DNA from: Paracoccus stylophorae | Lineage (GTDB): Bacteria; Pseudomonadota; Alphaproteobacteria; Rhodobacterales; Rhodobacteraceae | Reading direction: 5' to 3' | Length of the DNA: 64,000 bases | Assembly (NCBI RefSeq): GCF_028553765.1 | Contig: NZ_CP067134.1 | Span: forward strand, 787,001 to 851,000 | Part shown: piece by piece, positions 24,487 to 33,840 of the stretch | How positions within the stretch are numbered: the first letter of the stretch is position 1 | Layout of the letters: every line of letters starts with the position of its first letter | The notes under the pieces: generated by a model | Told to the model about the DNA's origin: nothing | Databases searched by the model: none | The model's input: the letters and a program-made list of their open reading frames with translations, nothing else | Made by a program: the position numbers and the translations under genes

Positions 24487-25394
24487 GGCTGCATCTCGTG
24501 TGCCCACGGCGGATCGGCGCCCGGACGCGAGACGGTGATCGCCGCGGCGCGGGCGCCAAGCGTCAGGGCGGCGCGAAGCTGGTCTGCAGTGATCGTGTCG
24601 AGCTCCGCCTTGCTCAGCACACCCTGTCGGCGCAGGCTGGTCAGAACGCCGGCGTTGAACGTATCCCCCGCGCCGATCGTGTCGGCGACCGTCGTGCGGA
24701 TCGCGGGTGCGGCGACGGTGCCGCCCGACCAATACGCCCGCGCCCCCGCCGCGCCGCCGGTGTGCAGCACGATCCGCGGACCCAGATCGCGCAGCCTGCG
24801 CGCGCCCTCGTCGGGGTCGACGCCGGGATACAGCCAGTCCAGATCGTCAGCCGACAGCTTGACGATATCGGTCATCGGCAGCAGCCGGTTCAGCCTTGCC
24901 CGAAACGCAACTGCATCGGGGATGAAGACGGGGCGGATATTGGGGTCGATCATCACCGGCAGATTTTCGTGGTGGCGCGCGGTCAGCGCCTCGATGGCCG
25001 CGCCGCAGGGGTCGGGCACAAGGCTGATGCCGCCGATGAACAGCGCCTCGATCCGCGCGGGCAGGTCGGGCAGATCGTCGGGCGACAGCATCCGCCCCGC
25101 CGAGCCCTCGTCATAAAAGGAATATCGCGCCTCGCCCCCCTCAAGCACGACCACCGCCAGCGTCGTCAGCCGGTCCGAACGCGGGCACAGCGTCGTGTCC
25201 ACCCCCGCCTGCGCCAGCGGCGCCAGCAGCATGTCGCCAAAGGCGTCGCGGCTGATCGGCCACAGATAGGCGGTCGGCTCGCCCAGCCTGCCAAGGGCAA
25301 TCGCGGTGTTATAGACCGCACCGCCCGAACGCGGCGTGAACCCGCCATTTGCCGGCACCATGTCGATCAGCGATTCGCCCGCGCACAGGATCAT
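24483..25394 (-). CDS. PfkB-family carbohydrate kinase (fructokinase-like)
   Basis: This is a 303-residue ribokinase/PfkB-family kinase. It opens with ILCAGESLIDMVP and contains the N-terminal glycine pair region (GGAVYNTAIALGRLG), and the signature 2 motif TIGAGDTFNAGVL near residue 240, where the Asp is the catalytic base. These fit fructokinase or 2-keto-3-deoxygluconate kinase-like enzymes; specificity cannot be decided. The start overlaps the end of the zinc-ribbon gene by four bases (ATGA), so it is the last gene of a leftward operon with the SPFH protein, an unusual partnership. Confidence 0.88.
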   Translation of the reverse strand: MILCAGESLIDMVPANGGFTPRSGGAVYNTAIALGRLGEPTAYLWPISRDAFGDMLLAPLAQAGVDTTLCPRSDRLTTLAVVVLEGGEARYSFYDEGSAGRMLSPDDLPDLPARIEALFIGGISLVPDPCGAAIEALTARHHENLPVMIDPNIRPVFIPDAVAFRARLNRLLPMTDIVKLSADDLDWLYPGVDPDEGARRLRDLGPRIVLHTGGAAGARAYWSGGTVAAPAIRTTVADTIGAGDTFNAGVLTSLRRQGVLSKAELDTITADQLRAALTLGARAAAITVSRPGADPPWAHEMQP

Positions 25395-26689
25395 TCATGT
25401 CCCCGCAAGATCGCGCCGCCCTGCGCCGCGACCGGCGCATCGGCCAGCCGCAGCCCGTGCGGCGCGGTCGATCCAAGCTTGATGTGGCCCTGTGCCTGGG
25501 CGAAATACAGGAACACCGCCAGTGCCGCCAACGCCGCCAGAACCGCGGCGGCGATCTTCCAGACCGACCACGGGCGTTCGCCCTGCACGCGCCCGGACTG
25601 GCCGTTGACCAGAAAGCGATAGCTTTTGCCGTTGTAGCGATAGGCGGCGGTCCAGACCGGCAGCAGGATATGCTTGAACGTCTCGTCGCTGAAATCGGTG
25701 CGGATCTGCTGGACGCGCTGTTCGTCGCCGCCGATGTCGCGGCGCGCATCGTTCAGGATCACGCCCGCCATTTCCTGTCGCGCGGTGGCGTGGCCCTGCG
25801 CCAGCGGGATGGTATAGCCCTCGGCCTCGAAACCGACCAGATAATCGGGCCGATAGGGGCGCAGATGCGACAGGTCCCACGGCGTCAGCCCGTCGGTAAA
25901 GCGACGCGGCAGCGACGCCGCCGCCAGCACCAGGACATCGTTAAAATCGCGCGCGATCCGGCCGCTGGCAGGTCGCCAGCGGATGCGCCGCACCTGCTGC
26001 GCCACGCGCTGACGCCGTCCGTTGATCTCGCGCGTGACGTGCACGGTCTCGTAATAGGCATCGCCGCGCTGACCCGAATAGTCCGACCGCGTGCGCGCGT
26101 CGAAGGTCCAGTAGGGGGAATAGACACCGCGCAGCTTTCGCCCCCGCCGCGCATAGGCGCGCAAGCCCGACGGCGCGAACCACAGTCGGCCCAGCCATTC
26201 CTCCATCGCGCTGCGCGCCTGTCGTTCGGTCAGAACGAAGGGCAGGACACCTTGCGGCTTGATGCGGCGCGACGTGCCGGTATCGGTGACGACCGGCGTG
26301 GCGCAGAACGGGCAGGCGGTGGCGTGGCTGTCGCCCGACATCTCGATCAGCGCGCCGCAATTGGGGCAGGACAGGGTGCGGATGTCCTGCGCGATGGCGG
26401 ACCCGGCATCCAGCCGCAGCCCCTGTTCCAGCGGGATCTCGGTCAGGTCGGGCGCCTTGTGGCCGGCGTCCCATTGCAGCGCGCGGCCGGTCGACGGATC
26501 GGCCAGTATCGCCGCCTCGCCGTCGGGGCCGCCCTGCGGCTGCCGCGCCGGTGCACGCGCGGCGCCGTCGCCGATGCGCTGGCGGTGCCCGCAATAGTCG
26601 CAGACAAGCTGGTGCTGACCGGGCTGGAAACGCAGGCTCGCGCCGCAATTCTCGCAAGGATAGCGGTATTCGGTCGGCGGGGTGGGCAT
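25391..26689 (-). CDS. zinc-ribbon membrane protein (YdjG-like partner of SPFH protein)
   Basis: This is a 432-residue protein. The N-terminus has a TFIIB-like zinc ribbon, CENC and CDYC at about residues 13-34; a second ribbon, CPNC and CPFC, lies near 110-133. A long beta-rich region follows, then one membrane helix at about 382-402 and a short tail. The ATG at 26689 gives MPTPPTEYRYPCENCG; the upstream frame lacks homology. It begins seven bases after the SPFH gene ends. Zinc-ribbon proteins of this kind sit beside YdjI-type SPFH proteins in other bacteria (for example ydjGHI in Bacillus), suggesting a shared membrane-associated complex of unknown role. Confidence 0.75.
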   Translation of the reverse strand: MPTPPTEYRYPCENCGASLRFQPGQHQLVCDYCGHRQRIGDGAARAPARQPQGGPDGEAAILADPSTGRALQWDAGHKAPDLTEIPLEQGLRLDAGSAIAQDIRTLSCPNCGALIEMSGDSHATACPFCATPVVTDTGTSRRIKPQGVLPFVLTERQARSAMEEWLGRLWFAPSGLRAYARRGRKLRGVYSPYWTFDARTRSDYSGQRGDAYYETVHVTREINGRRQRVAQQVRRIRWRPASGRIARDFNDVLVLAAASLPRRFTDGLTPWDLSHLRPYRPDYLVGFEAEGYTIPLAQGHATARQEMAGVILNDARRDIGGDEQRVQQIRTDFSDETFKHILLPVWTAAYRYNGKSYRFLVNGQSGRVQGERPWSVWKIAAAVLAALAALAVFLYFAQAQGHIKLGSTAPHGLRLADAPVAAQGGAILRGHE

Positions 26690-26696
26690 CCCGGCG

Positions 26697-27842
26697 TCAG
26701 CCCGGCAGCGGCGGCGGCATCGTGGTGAACAGCTGCGCCAGTTCGGGCACATCGTCGGCGGGCAGCCAGCCATCCTGGCCGGGCGTCCAGACCAGCGTGT
26801 CGCGGCTGAAGCGACCTTCCAGGATCAGACGCCCCAGATGCCCGCGCCCATAGGGACCCTGCGCCTCGCCCTCCAGCGCGACATGCCAGACGGTCTCGCC
26901 GCGCCGCTCGGGCAGGGGTGGGGGAACGGGTTGGGCGGTCGTCGCCGCCACCGCTGCGGCGGGCTGCGGACCCCAGGGGCCGGGACGCGGGACCGCCGCC
27001 CCCATGCCCATCGCCGCGCCGATGGCCGCGCCCATGCCTGCGCCCATGCCTGCGCCCGCCCCGCCCTGGTTCTGGCTGGCGTTCAGCATCGCCTCGCTTG
27101 CCGCGTATTGGGCGAACCGGTCCAGATCGCCGATGATGCCCATGGAACTGCGCTTGTCCAGCATCGCCTCGACCGCCTCGGGCAGGCTGATATTCTCGAT
27201 ATAGAATTCGGGAATGCCCAGCCCATAGGCCGCGATCACCGGCTCGATCGCGCGGGCGACCATCTTGCCCAGCTGGTCGGTGTTGGCCGCCATGTCCAGA
27301 ACCGGGATGCCCGAGCCGGCGATCATGCGCGAGAATTCCTGAACGATCACGTTGCGGATCTGGAAGCTGATCTCGTCGCGGGTGAATTCGCCGTCGGTGC
27401 CAACGATTTCGGACATGAACCGTGCCGGATCGGTCACGCGCATGGAATAGGTGCCGAAGGCGCGCAGCCGGACCGGGCCGAATTCGGGATCGCGCGCGAT
27501 GATCGGGTTTTTCGTGCCCCATTTCAGATCGGTGAAGCGGGTGGTGTTGACAAAATAGATTTCCGACTTGAACGGGCTGCGGAACCCGTGATCCCAATGC
27601 TGCAACCGGGTCAGGACCGGCAGGTTGTTCGTTTCCAGCAGGTAAAGGCCGGGGCCGAACACATCGGCAAGCTGGCCCTCGTGGACGAAGACGGCGGCCT
27701 GCCCTTCGCGGACGGTCAGCTTGGCGCCGTATTTGATCGCCTTGCCGACCGTGGGAAAGCGATAGACCATCGTGTCGCGGCTGTCGTCGGTCCATTCGAT
27801 GATCTCGATGAACTCTCCGCCGAGGATGTCCAGAATGCTCAT
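26697..27842 (-). CDS. SPFH-domain protein (YdjI/virion-core-like) with C-terminal GYF_2 domain
   Basis: This is a 381-residue protein with an N-terminal SPFH/Band-7-like domain of the YdjI (virion core protein) group, about residues 1-250, including the family opening of ILDILGGEFIEIIEW. A Gly/Ala/Met-rich linker at about 265-315 follows, and then a GYF_2 domain at about 323-375, recognisable from WHVALEGEAQGPYGRG and LVWTPGQDGW. SPFH proteins oligomerise on membranes; GYF_2 domains bind proline-rich or membrane partners. No transmembrane helix is evident, so the adjacent zinc-ribbon membrane protein may anchor it. Confidence 0.85.
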   Translation of the reverse strand: MSILDILGGEFIEIIEWTDDSRDTMVYRFPTVGKAIKYGAKLTVREGQAAVFVHEGQLADVFGPGLYLLETNNLPVLTRLQHWDHGFRSPFKSEIYFVNTTRFTDLKWGTKNPIIARDPEFGPVRLRAFGTYSMRVTDPARFMSEIVGTDGEFTRDEISFQIRNVIVQEFSRMIAGSGIPVLDMAANTDQLGKMVARAIEPVIAAYGLGIPEFYIENISLPEAVEAMLDKRSSMGIIGDLDRFAQYAASEAMLNASQNQGGAGAGMGAGMGAAIGAAMGMGAAVPRPGPWGPQPAAAVAATTAQPVPPPLPERRGETVWHVALEGEAQGPYGRGHLGRLILEGRFSRDTLVWTPGQDGWLPADDVPELAQLFTTMPPPLPG

Positions 27843-27902
27843 GCGTCGCGCCTTTCCTGCATATGCCGGGTGGCGGCATTCAGGGGCGCGACGCGCGTTT
27901 TG

Positions 27903-28751
27903 TCAATCGCGGCGGACCGAGGCGCCGCCGTCCAGCTTCGCCAGCCAGCGCCCGATGGCATCGAGGCTTTCGGGTTCGTCCAGCCACGGCACATGGGCGC
28001 GGTCCGGCACCTGGGCCAGGATCATGTCGGGGCGGCGGCGCTGCATCTCGGCCGTGATCTCGGGCGACAGCAGGTCGGAATTTGCACCCCGGATCAGCGC
28101 GACCGGCAGGCCCGCCGTCGCATCCCACAGCGGCCACAGATCGGGCTGTTCGCCCTTGAACGCGGCAAGGAACGCGTCGCGCAGGGCAGGGTCGTATCTG
28201 ACGTGCAGCCCGTCGGGCGTTTCCCGATAATGCTTGCGCGCATCCGACAGAAAGCGGCCGGGCGGGACATTCGCAAAGCCCGGCGAGGCGGATGGCAGCT
28301 TGTCCGCCAGTTCCTCGTATGTGCGCGCCCTTGGATTGCGGCCGACATAGTCGAAGATGCGCTGCAAGCCGGCCTGATCGATCACCGGGCCGACATCGTT
28401 CAGGCACAGCCCCAGCAAACGGTCATGCGCGACCGCCGCCAGCAGCATCCCGATCAGCCCCCCGCGCGAGGTGCCCAGCACCGCCGCCTTGTCGATCCCC
28501 AGATGATCCAGCAGCATCAGCGCGTCGCGCCCCTCCTGCGGCACGGTATAGGTGTCGGCGCCGGTATGGTCCGACTGACCGCGCCCGCGATAATCCATGC
28601 GGATCATGCGCACGCCCGACAGATGCGGGGCAAGGTAATCGAAATCGCCCATGTTGCGCGTCAAGCCCGCCAGGCACAGGACCGGCAGGCCCTGCCCCTC
28701 GTCGGCAAAGGCCAGCCGCGCGCCGTCCTCGGCGGTGAAGAATTGCGTCAT
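27903..28751 (-). CDS. alpha/beta hydrolase
   Basis: This is a 282-residue single-domain alpha/beta hydrolase. The nucleophile elbow is GTSRGG (Ser95), an Asp lies in the DYRGRGQSD region and later LRDAFL/GANSDLL, and the catalytic His is in PDRAHVPWLDEPE. Arg after the nucleophile is less common and occurs in lactonase- and esterase-like branches. The ATG at 28751 overlaps the stop of the HAD gene (ATGA), so it ends the fabA-fabB-fabI operon. A role in ester or thioester turnover is possible but nothing specifies the substrate. Confidence 0.85.
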   Translation of the reverse strand: MTQFFTAEDGARLAFADEGQGLPVLCLAGLTRNMGDFDYLAPHLSGVRMIRMDYRGRGQSDHTGADTYTVPQEGRDALMLLDHLGIDKAAVLGTSRGGLIGMLLAAVAHDRLLGLCLNDVGPVIDQAGLQRIFDYVGRNPRARTYEELADKLPSASPGFANVPPGRFLSDARKHYRETPDGLHVRYDPALRDAFLAAFKGEQPDLWPLWDATAGLPVALIRGANSDLLSPEITAEMQRRRPDMILAQVPDRAHVPWLDEPESLDAIGRWLAKLDGGASVRRD

Positions 28752-29398
28752 CTCAGCTCCTTCAGGTCGGTCAGGATGCGGCCCGGCCGACAGGGCAGGC
28801 GGTCCACGGGCAGGCCGGCCCGGTTGATCCAGACGGTTGCAAAGCCAAAGCGGGTCGCGCCATAGATGTCCCACCCGTTCGACGAAACGAAATTGATCGC
28901 CGCCGGCGCGCGGCCGAAATGGTCGGTGACGATCCGGTAGGATTCGGCTGCGGGCTTGAACCGGCCGGCCGTCTGAACCGACAGCAGCGCGTCCAGCCGC
29001 CCGGTCAGACCGGCCGAGGCCAAGGCGCTGTCCAGCATGGCGGGCGATCCGTTGGAAAAGATCGCCGTGGCCGCCCCGTCGGCGCGCAGCCGGTCCAGCA
29101 CCTCCGCCACCTCGGGATAGGCGGGCAGGCTGCGATACAGCTGCAAAAGCCCGTCGGCCTGTTCCGCCGAGACGCCGTGACGCTCGGCCGCCCAGTCCAG
29201 CGCGTCCGAGGTGACCTGCCAGAAATCGACATGATCGCCGGTGATCGCGCGCAGCCAGGAATATTCAAGCTGCTTTCGGCGCCAGTCGGCCGACAGCGCC
29301 GCCCACACCCCCGTCAGCGCCGGATCGCGCTGCGCCGCCGTTCGGGCCGCGCCGTCCACGTCGAACAGCGTGCCATAGGCGTCAAAGACCCAGATCAC
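28748..29398 (-). CDS. haloacid dehalogenase type II-like HAD hydrolase
   Basis: This is a 216-residue HAD-superfamily enzyme with the layout of L-2-haloacid dehalogenases. It shows motif I VFDAYGTLFD (nucleophile Asp6), motif II IFSNGSP, the Lys and Tyr of FKPAAESY, and the late motif VSSNGWDIYGA. These cover the conserved positions of the dehalogenase active site. The family removes halide from 2-haloalkanoates, but many relatives act on phosphates or have unknown substrates. It lies between fabI and the alpha/beta hydrolase gene with four-base overlaps on both sides. Confidence 0.85.
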   Translation of the reverse strand: MIWVFDAYGTLFDVDGAARTAAQRDPALTGVWAALSADWRRKQLEYSWLRAITGDHVDFWQVTSDALDWAAERHGVSAEQADGLLQLYRSLPAYPEVAEVLDRLRADGAATAIFSNGSPAMLDSALASAGLTGRLDALLSVQTAGRFKPAAESYRIVTDHFGRAPAAINFVSSNGWDIYGATRFGFATVWINRAGLPVDRLPCRPGRILTDLKELR

Positions 29399-30183
29399 AG
29401 ATTTTCCGATTGCGGCATCCCCAGCACGTGATAGCCGCCATCGACGGTCACGATCTCGCCCGTGGTGCAGGCGCCCCAGTCAGACAACAGCCAGCAGGCG
29501 GTGCCGCCGATGGCCTCAAGCGTGGCGTTGGCGCGCAGCGGCGCGTTCGCCTGCGTGTGGCGGAACGTCTTGCGCGCGCCGCCGATGGCCGCACCGGCCA
29601 GCGTCTTCATCGGGCCGGGGCTGATCGCGTTCACGCGGATCCCGTCCGGCCCCAGATCGTTGGCCAGATAGCGGACACTGGATTCCAGCGCCGCCTTGGC
29701 CACGCCCATGACGTTGTAGAACGGCGTCACCCGGTTCGACCCGCCATAGGTCAGGGTGACGATCGACCCGCCCGCCTGCATCAGCGGATGGGCGCGCCGC
29801 GCGACCTCGATCAGCGAATAGCAGCTTATGTCCAGGCTGTGCTTGAAATTGGCGCGGCTGGTGTTCACGAACCGGCCCGTCAGTTCGTTGCGGTTCGAGA
29901 ATGCGATGGCGTGGATCAGGAAATCCAGCCTTCCCCATTTTTCCGTGATCGCCGCGAAGGCCGCGTCCAGCGAGGCGTCGTCGGCGACATCGACATCCAG
30001 CAGGAAATCCGACCCCACCGAGGCGGCCAGCGGCTGAACCCGCTTGCCGAACGCCTCGCCCTGATGGGTGAAGGCCAGTTCGGCCCCTTCGGCCGCGACG
30101 GCCCTGGCGATGCCCCAGGCAATGGAATGGTCGTTGGCGACCCCCATCACAAGCCCGCGCCTGCCCTTCAGAAGATCGCCCAT
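29395..30183 (-). CDS. fabI: enoyl-[acyl-carrier-protein] reductase (NADH), FabI
   Basis: This is a 262-residue short-chain dehydrogenase of the FabI type. It performs the last step of each fatty acid elongation cycle, reducing trans-2-enoyl-ACP. The N-terminal VMGVANDHSIAWGIA is the FabI cofactor motif, and the catalytic pair is Tyr and Lys in YNVMGVAKAALE. Since FabI is the usual triclosan target, sensitivity would be expected. It is third in the leftward fab operon, following fabB by 28 bases, and its stop overlaps the start of the HAD gene. Confidence 0.95.
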   Translation of the reverse strand: MGDLLKGRRGLVMGVANDHSIAWGIARAVAAEGAELAFTHQGEAFGKRVQPLAASVGSDFLLDVDVADDASLDAAFAAITEKWGRLDFLIHAIAFSNRNELTGRFVNTSRANFKHSLDISCYSLIEVARRAHPLMQAGGSIVTLTYGGSNRVTPFYNVMGVAKAALESSVRYLANDLGPDGIRVNAISPGPMKTLAGAAIGGARKTFRHTQANAPLRANATLEAIGGTACWLLSDWGACTTGEIVTVDGGYHVLGMPQSENL

Positions 30184-30211
30184 ATTCTGCCCTTTGCGTC
30201 GTTTCTTTGTC

Positions 30212-31441
30212 TTATTCCGTATATTTCGACATCAGCAACGTCGCGTTGGTGCCGCCGAAACCGAAGCTGTTGGACAGGACGGAATCCAGCCCCGCATCGT
30301 CCACCCGGCTGGTCGCAATCTCGCCCGGATGGATTTCCGGGTCCAGCGTCTGCACATTCGCCGAGGCGGCGATGAAGTCATTTTGCAACATCAGCAGGCA
30401 ATAGATCGCCTCGTGCACCCCGGTCGCGCCAAGGCTGTGGCCGGTCAGCGACTTGGTCGAACTGATCGGCGGCGTGTCGCCCTCGCCAAAGATGCGGCGG
30501 ACGGCGCGGACCTCGCCCACATCGCCCACCGGGGTCGAGGTGCCGTGCGCGTTGATATAGCTGACCTTTCGGCCTTCGGGCAGCGTGTCCAGCGCCAGGC
30601 GCATGGAACGCTCGCCACCCTCGCCCGACGGGGCGACCATGTCGTATCCGTCGCTGGTCGCGCCATAGCCCGTCACCTCGGCATAGATCTTCGCCCCGCG
30701 CGCGCGGGCGTGTTCCAGTTCCTCCAGCACGACGACGCCGCCGCCGCCCGCGATCACGAACCCGTCGCGGCTGGCATCATAGGGGCGCGAGGCGGTTTCG
30801 GGCGTGTCGTTGTATTTCGACGACATCGCGCCCATCGCGTCGAACAGGCAGGACAGCGTCCAGTCCAGCTCCTCGCCGCCGCCGGCGAAGACGATGTCCT
30901 GCTTGCCCATCTGGATCTGCTCGACCCCGTTGCCGATGCAGTGCGCACTGGTGGAACAGGCCGAGGTGATCGAATAGTTCACGCCCTTGATCTTGAACGG
31001 CGTCGCCAGCGTGGCCGAGTTGGTGGACGACATGCAGCGCGTGACCATGAACGGACCCATCCGCTTGGGCGCGCCCTTTTCGATGACGATCCGGTGGGCC
31101 TCGAAGAAGTTCGAGGTGGACGGCCCGCCCGATCCCATGATCAGCCCGGTGCGCGGATTGGACACGTCTCCGTCTTCCAGCCCGCTATCCGCGATGGCCT
31201 GCTGCATGGCGATGAAGTTATAGGCCGCGCCGGGACCCATGAAGCGCAGGTTGCGCTTGTCGATATGATCCTCCAGCACGATCTGCGGCATGCCGTGGAC
31301 CTGGCTGCGAAAGCCGTGTTCGGCATATTCGGGCGCAAAGACGATGCCCGAACGGCTGGTGCGCAGGCTGTCGGTCACCTCTTCGGCGCTGTTGCCGATC
31401 GGGGATACGATGCCAAGCCCGGTGATGACGACGCGTCGCAT
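30212..31441 (-). CDS. fabB: beta-ketoacyl-[ACP] synthase I, FabB
   Basis: This is a 409-residue condensing enzyme that extends acyl-ACP with malonyl-ACP and is needed for the unsaturated branch. The Cys-His-His triad is clear: Cys162 in TSACSTSAH, His in [11 protein letters not shown] and His in [10 protein letters not shown]; the late motif [10 protein letters not shown] is also present. The start at 31441 is chosen because GAGGAGG lies six bases upstream; an ATG five codons earlier would overlap that site. It follows fabA by 22 bases, the standard pairing for anaerobic-type unsaturated fatty acid synthesis. Confidence 0.96.
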   Translation of the reverse strand: MRRVVITGLGIVSPIGNSAEEVTDSLRTSRSGIVFAPEYAEHGFRSQVHGMPQIVLEDHIDKRNLRFMGPGAAYNFIAMQQAIADSGLEDGDVSNPRTGLIMGSGGPSTSNFFEAHRIVIEKGAPKRMGPFMVTRCMSSTNSATLATPFKIKGVNYSITSACSTSAHCIGNGVEQIQMGKQDIVFAGGGEELDWTLSCLFDAMGAMSSKYNDTPETASRPYDASRDGFVIAGGGGVVVLEELEHARARGAKIYAEVTGYGATSDGYDMVAPSGEGGERSMRLALDTLPEGRKVSYINAHGTSTPVGDVGEVRAVRRIFGEGDTPPISSTKSLTGHSLGATGVHEAIYCLLMLQNDFIAASANVQTLDPEIHPGEIATSRVDDAGLDSVLSNSFGFGGTNATLLMSKYTE

Positions 31442-31463
31442 TGGCGGCCTCCTCAAAATGAAA

Positions 31464-31973
31464 TCAGTTGGCCGACAGCGCGACCTTCATGTCCTTGACC
31501 AGATAGATCACCTCGCCATCGGCCTCGACGCGGCCATCGGCCACGCCCATGGTCAGGCGGCGGGTCTGCACCGCCTTGGTGAAATCGACGAAATAGCGCA
31601 GCAGCTTGCGGTCCGGGCGGACCATGCCGGTCAGCTTGACCTCTCCGACGCCAAGCGCATAGCCGCGCCCCTGCCAGCCGCGCCAGCCCAGGTTGAAGCC
31701 GGTCAGCTGCCACAGCCCGTCAAGGCCCAGACAGCCCGGCATGATCGGGTTGCCGGGGAAATGGCATTCGAAGAACCACAGATCTGGGGTGATATCGAAC
31801 TCGGCCACGACATGACCCTTGCCATGCGGTCCGCCATCCTCGGAAATCTCGGTGATGCGGTCCATCATCAGCATGGGCGGTTCGGGCAGTTGCGCATTGC
31901 CTTCGCCGAACAACTCGCCGCGGGCGCAGGCAAGCAGGTCGTCGCGGTCGAAGCTGGTCTGCGTCATTGCCAT
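31464..31973 (-). CDS. fabA: 3-hydroxydecanoyl-[ACP] dehydratase/isomerase, FabA
   Basis: This is a 169-residue hot-dog-fold enzyme. It dehydrates 3-hydroxyacyl-ACP and isomerises trans-2- to cis-3-decenoyl-ACP, so starting unsaturated fatty acids. The catalytic His71 is in [14 protein letters not shown] and the Asp85 in LGLDGLWQL, the FabA form of this motif. It is the first gene of the leftward operon with fabB, fabI, a HAD enzyme and an alpha/beta hydrolase. In many Rhodobacteraceae an irr-type regulator gene precedes fabA; here none does. Confidence 0.96.
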   Translation of the reverse strand: MAMTQTSFDRDDLLACARGELFGEGNAQLPEPPMLMMDRITEISEDGGPHGKGHVVAEFDITPDLWFFECHFPGNPIMPGCLGLDGLWQLTGFNLGWRGWQGRGYALGVGEVKLTGMVRPDRKLLRYFVDFTKAVQTRRLTMGVADGRVEADGEVIYLVKDMKVALSAN

Positions 31974-32028
31974 CCGATTGTGCCTTCCCTGTCGGCGCGC
32001 TTGTCCGCCGGTGTCCGAATTGACGTCC

Positions 32029-32058
32029 GGTCTATCATTCGCGACAAAGCGCGTGCAA
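32029..32058 (-). promoter_or_regulatory. possible promoter of the fab operon
   Basis: Read leftward, TTGCAC (32053-32058) and TAGACC (32029-32034) are 18 bp apart and lie about 60 bases before the fabA start. The -10 match is weak. Confidence 0.35.
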
Positions 32059-32109
32059 GTGCAAGAGGGTCCGCGACAGAGACCGCGACTGCGGGCGCGC
32101 GCGTGGCAG

Positions 32110-32982
32110 TCAGAACCACTGGCCGGGTTCCATCAGCCCCAGCTCCATCAGCTGCTGCGCGCGCCAGTCGAACGGGTGCGAGTTGCGCCAGGTAAAACCG
32201 CCGATGGCGTCGCGCGATCCGGGATTGGTGGCCAACGCCTTCGCAACCCGGAACGAGGCGATGGCGGCGGTCAGGTTGTGATGCCACGGGCATGAATAGG
32301 TGTTGTATTCGGCGATATTGAAGCGGTGATCGGGCTGGATGCGCAGGCCGGCGCCGGCGCGGAACAGCGCGATCCGGTCAATCCGGCGCCGATCCTCGGG
32401 CACGAATTCCTCGAACCGCCAGCGCAGCCCGCCGTGAAAGGCAAGCTGGCGTTCGGCGGGCGTGCCGTCCTGACCCGGCTGCGCCAGCGCGTAATATCCG
32501 GTGCGGTCGAAGAACGGCCGCTCAAGATCGACCGCATCCGGGCAGCGGTGCAGATCGGATGCGTAAAGGTCGATCACATAGGTCAGCATCGCATCGCGCC
32601 GTTCCTCGGTGTGAAAGGCCAGCATCTCGCCGACGCTGCGATGTTCGGAAAACGGGAAGAACAGGAATTCGGCGTTGAAACAGTAATAAAGCCACGTCCC
32701 GGCGGGAACCGCGCCGATCACCGCGTTCACCGCATCGACATGGGCGTGGGGGCGGCGCGTGTTCCAGATCAGGTTGGTGACATCGCCCGACAGCGCCTCG
32801 GGCAGCGCCAGCGGTTCGGGCGACAAGGCCAGGATGTGGCGGAACCCGGCGCGCAGATGATGGGTCAGCGTCTCGGCCACCGCCACATCGTCCTCGACCA
32901 GCACGACGGCCAGGGGCCCGCGCCGGATGCTGTCGGGGCGTTGGCGCAGGTAATCGTGCAGCGCCGGGGTGGCCGGGGTCAT
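32110..32982 (-). CDS. hypothetical protein, possible GT-A-type glycosyltransferase
   Basis: This is a 290-residue soluble protein with no firm family. Early residues [14 protein letters not shown] and the later [12 protein letters not shown] resemble the first strands of GT-A glycosyltransferases of the GT2 or GT92-like type, and a Trp/Tyr/Phe-rich middle region ([14 protein letters not shown], then [11 protein letters not shown]) is compatible with sugar binding. The C-terminus has a Cys/Trp/His cluster (YSCPWHHN). Its start overlaps the stop of the Ala/Asp-rich gene (ATGA), so the two are translationally coupled. The activity is a guess. Confidence 0.55.
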   Translation of the reverse strand: MTPATPALHDYLRQRPDSIRRGPLAVVLVEDDVAVAETLTHHLRAGFRHILALSPEPLALPEALSGDVTNLIWNTRRPHAHVDAVNAVIGAVPAGTWLYYCFNAEFLFFPFSEHRSVGEMLAFHTEERRDAMLTYVIDLYASDLHRCPDAVDLERPFFDRTGYYALAQPGQDGTPAERQLAFHGGLRWRFEEFVPEDRRRIDRIALFRAGAGLRIQPDHRFNIAEYNTYSCPWHHNLTAAIASFRVAKALATNPGSRDAIGGFTWRNSHPFDWRAQQLMELGLMEPGQWF

Positions 32983-33725
32983 TTCATCACGGCCTTCACC
33001 TGATCCAGCGCCGCGCGCAGCAGGTCGGGATTGCCGGCGGCGGTTTCGATCAGCCGCTGCAACGTCGCCTTCTGCGTGGGCGAAATCTGCGCGTCCTCGA
33101 TGATGCGGGCCACGCGGTCGGCATCGAACCCCTCGGGCGTCAGCAACGCCTCGATCTGGGCGGCGGTCGCGGCGGCATCGGCGGCGCGCGCCGTGGCTGC
33201 GGCGGCGTCCGAGGCGGCGTCGGCGGCGGTTTCGGCGGTGTCCTGATCGGTCACGTCGCGCTCGGCGGTGTCGGCTGCGGCGTCGGCGGCGCGGTCGGCT
33301 GCGGCCAGCGCAGCCTCGGCCGCGGCCTCGGCTTCGGTGGCGGCCTCGCTGGCGGGCTGCACCTCGGCGTCCTGCGAGGCGCGCACCGCCTCGGCCGCGG
33401 CGTCGGCGGCGATGGCTGCGGCATCGGCTGCCGCGTCGGCGGCGTCCGCCGCCTCGTCTGCGGACACCGTCTCGCCGGCGGGCGCGTTCTCGACCGCGCG
33501 GTTGACGGCGTCGGCGGTGTCCTGCGTGTCCTCGGCGGCGCTGTCCGCGATCTGCGCGGCTTCGCCCGCCGGCGTGTCGGGGGCGTCGATCCCGTTGCTG
33601 ACGGTCTCCTCGCTGGCGGTCTGTTCCGGCGCGGGCGGCGGCGTGTCTCCTTCGGTCGACGACCACCACCATCCGCCGGCGATCGCCAGCAAGAGAATCA
33701 CGATCACTGGCACAATCTGTCGCAT
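32979..33725 (-). CDS. membrane-anchored Ala/Asp-rich low-complexity protein
   Basis: This is a 248-residue protein in three parts: an N-terminal membrane helix (residues about 3-22, with WWW at its end), a long acidic Ala/Asp/Glu-rich region (about 30-190) made of many AADAAADAAA-type units, and a folded C-terminal helical part (about 192-248, beginning QIEALLTPEGFDADR). The repeats probably form an extended helix or coiled coil in the periplasm. It is translationally coupled to the possible glycosyltransferase. The repeat region is read as real coding because codon bias and frame are kept and the C-terminus is well behaved. Confidence 0.7.
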   Translation of the reverse strand: MRQIVPVIVILLLAIAGGWWWSSTEGDTPPPAPEQTASEETVSNGIDAPDTPAGEAAQIADSAAEDTQDTADAVNRAVENAPAGETVSADEAADAADAAADAAAIAADAAAEAVRASQDAEVQPASEAATEAEAAAEAALAAADRAADAAADTAERDVTDQDTAETAADAASDAAAATARAADAAATAAQIEALLTPEGFDADRVARIIEDAQISPTQKATLQRLIETAAGNPDLLRAALDQVKAVMK

Positions 33726-33763
33726 CCGGTCATGTCCTTGAAACGGGCCGCAGCCCTGTCCCT

Positions 33764-33840
33764 GCGCTTATCGCACAGCCGCGCCGCGCCGAAAAGCCGC
33801 CGACAGGCGGCAAAACCGGCCGGAATCGCGCGATAAGCGC
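33764..33840. repeat. nested inverted repeats upstream of infC
   Basis: The outer arms, GCGCTTATCGC (33764-33774) and GCGATAAGCGC (33830-33840), are perfect 11-bp complements. Inside is a GCCGCC-GACA-GGCGGC hairpin (33796-33811). On the minus strand the inner hairpin is followed by four T, as in a weak terminator. The structure lies 89 bases before the infC start. Confidence 0.6.
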
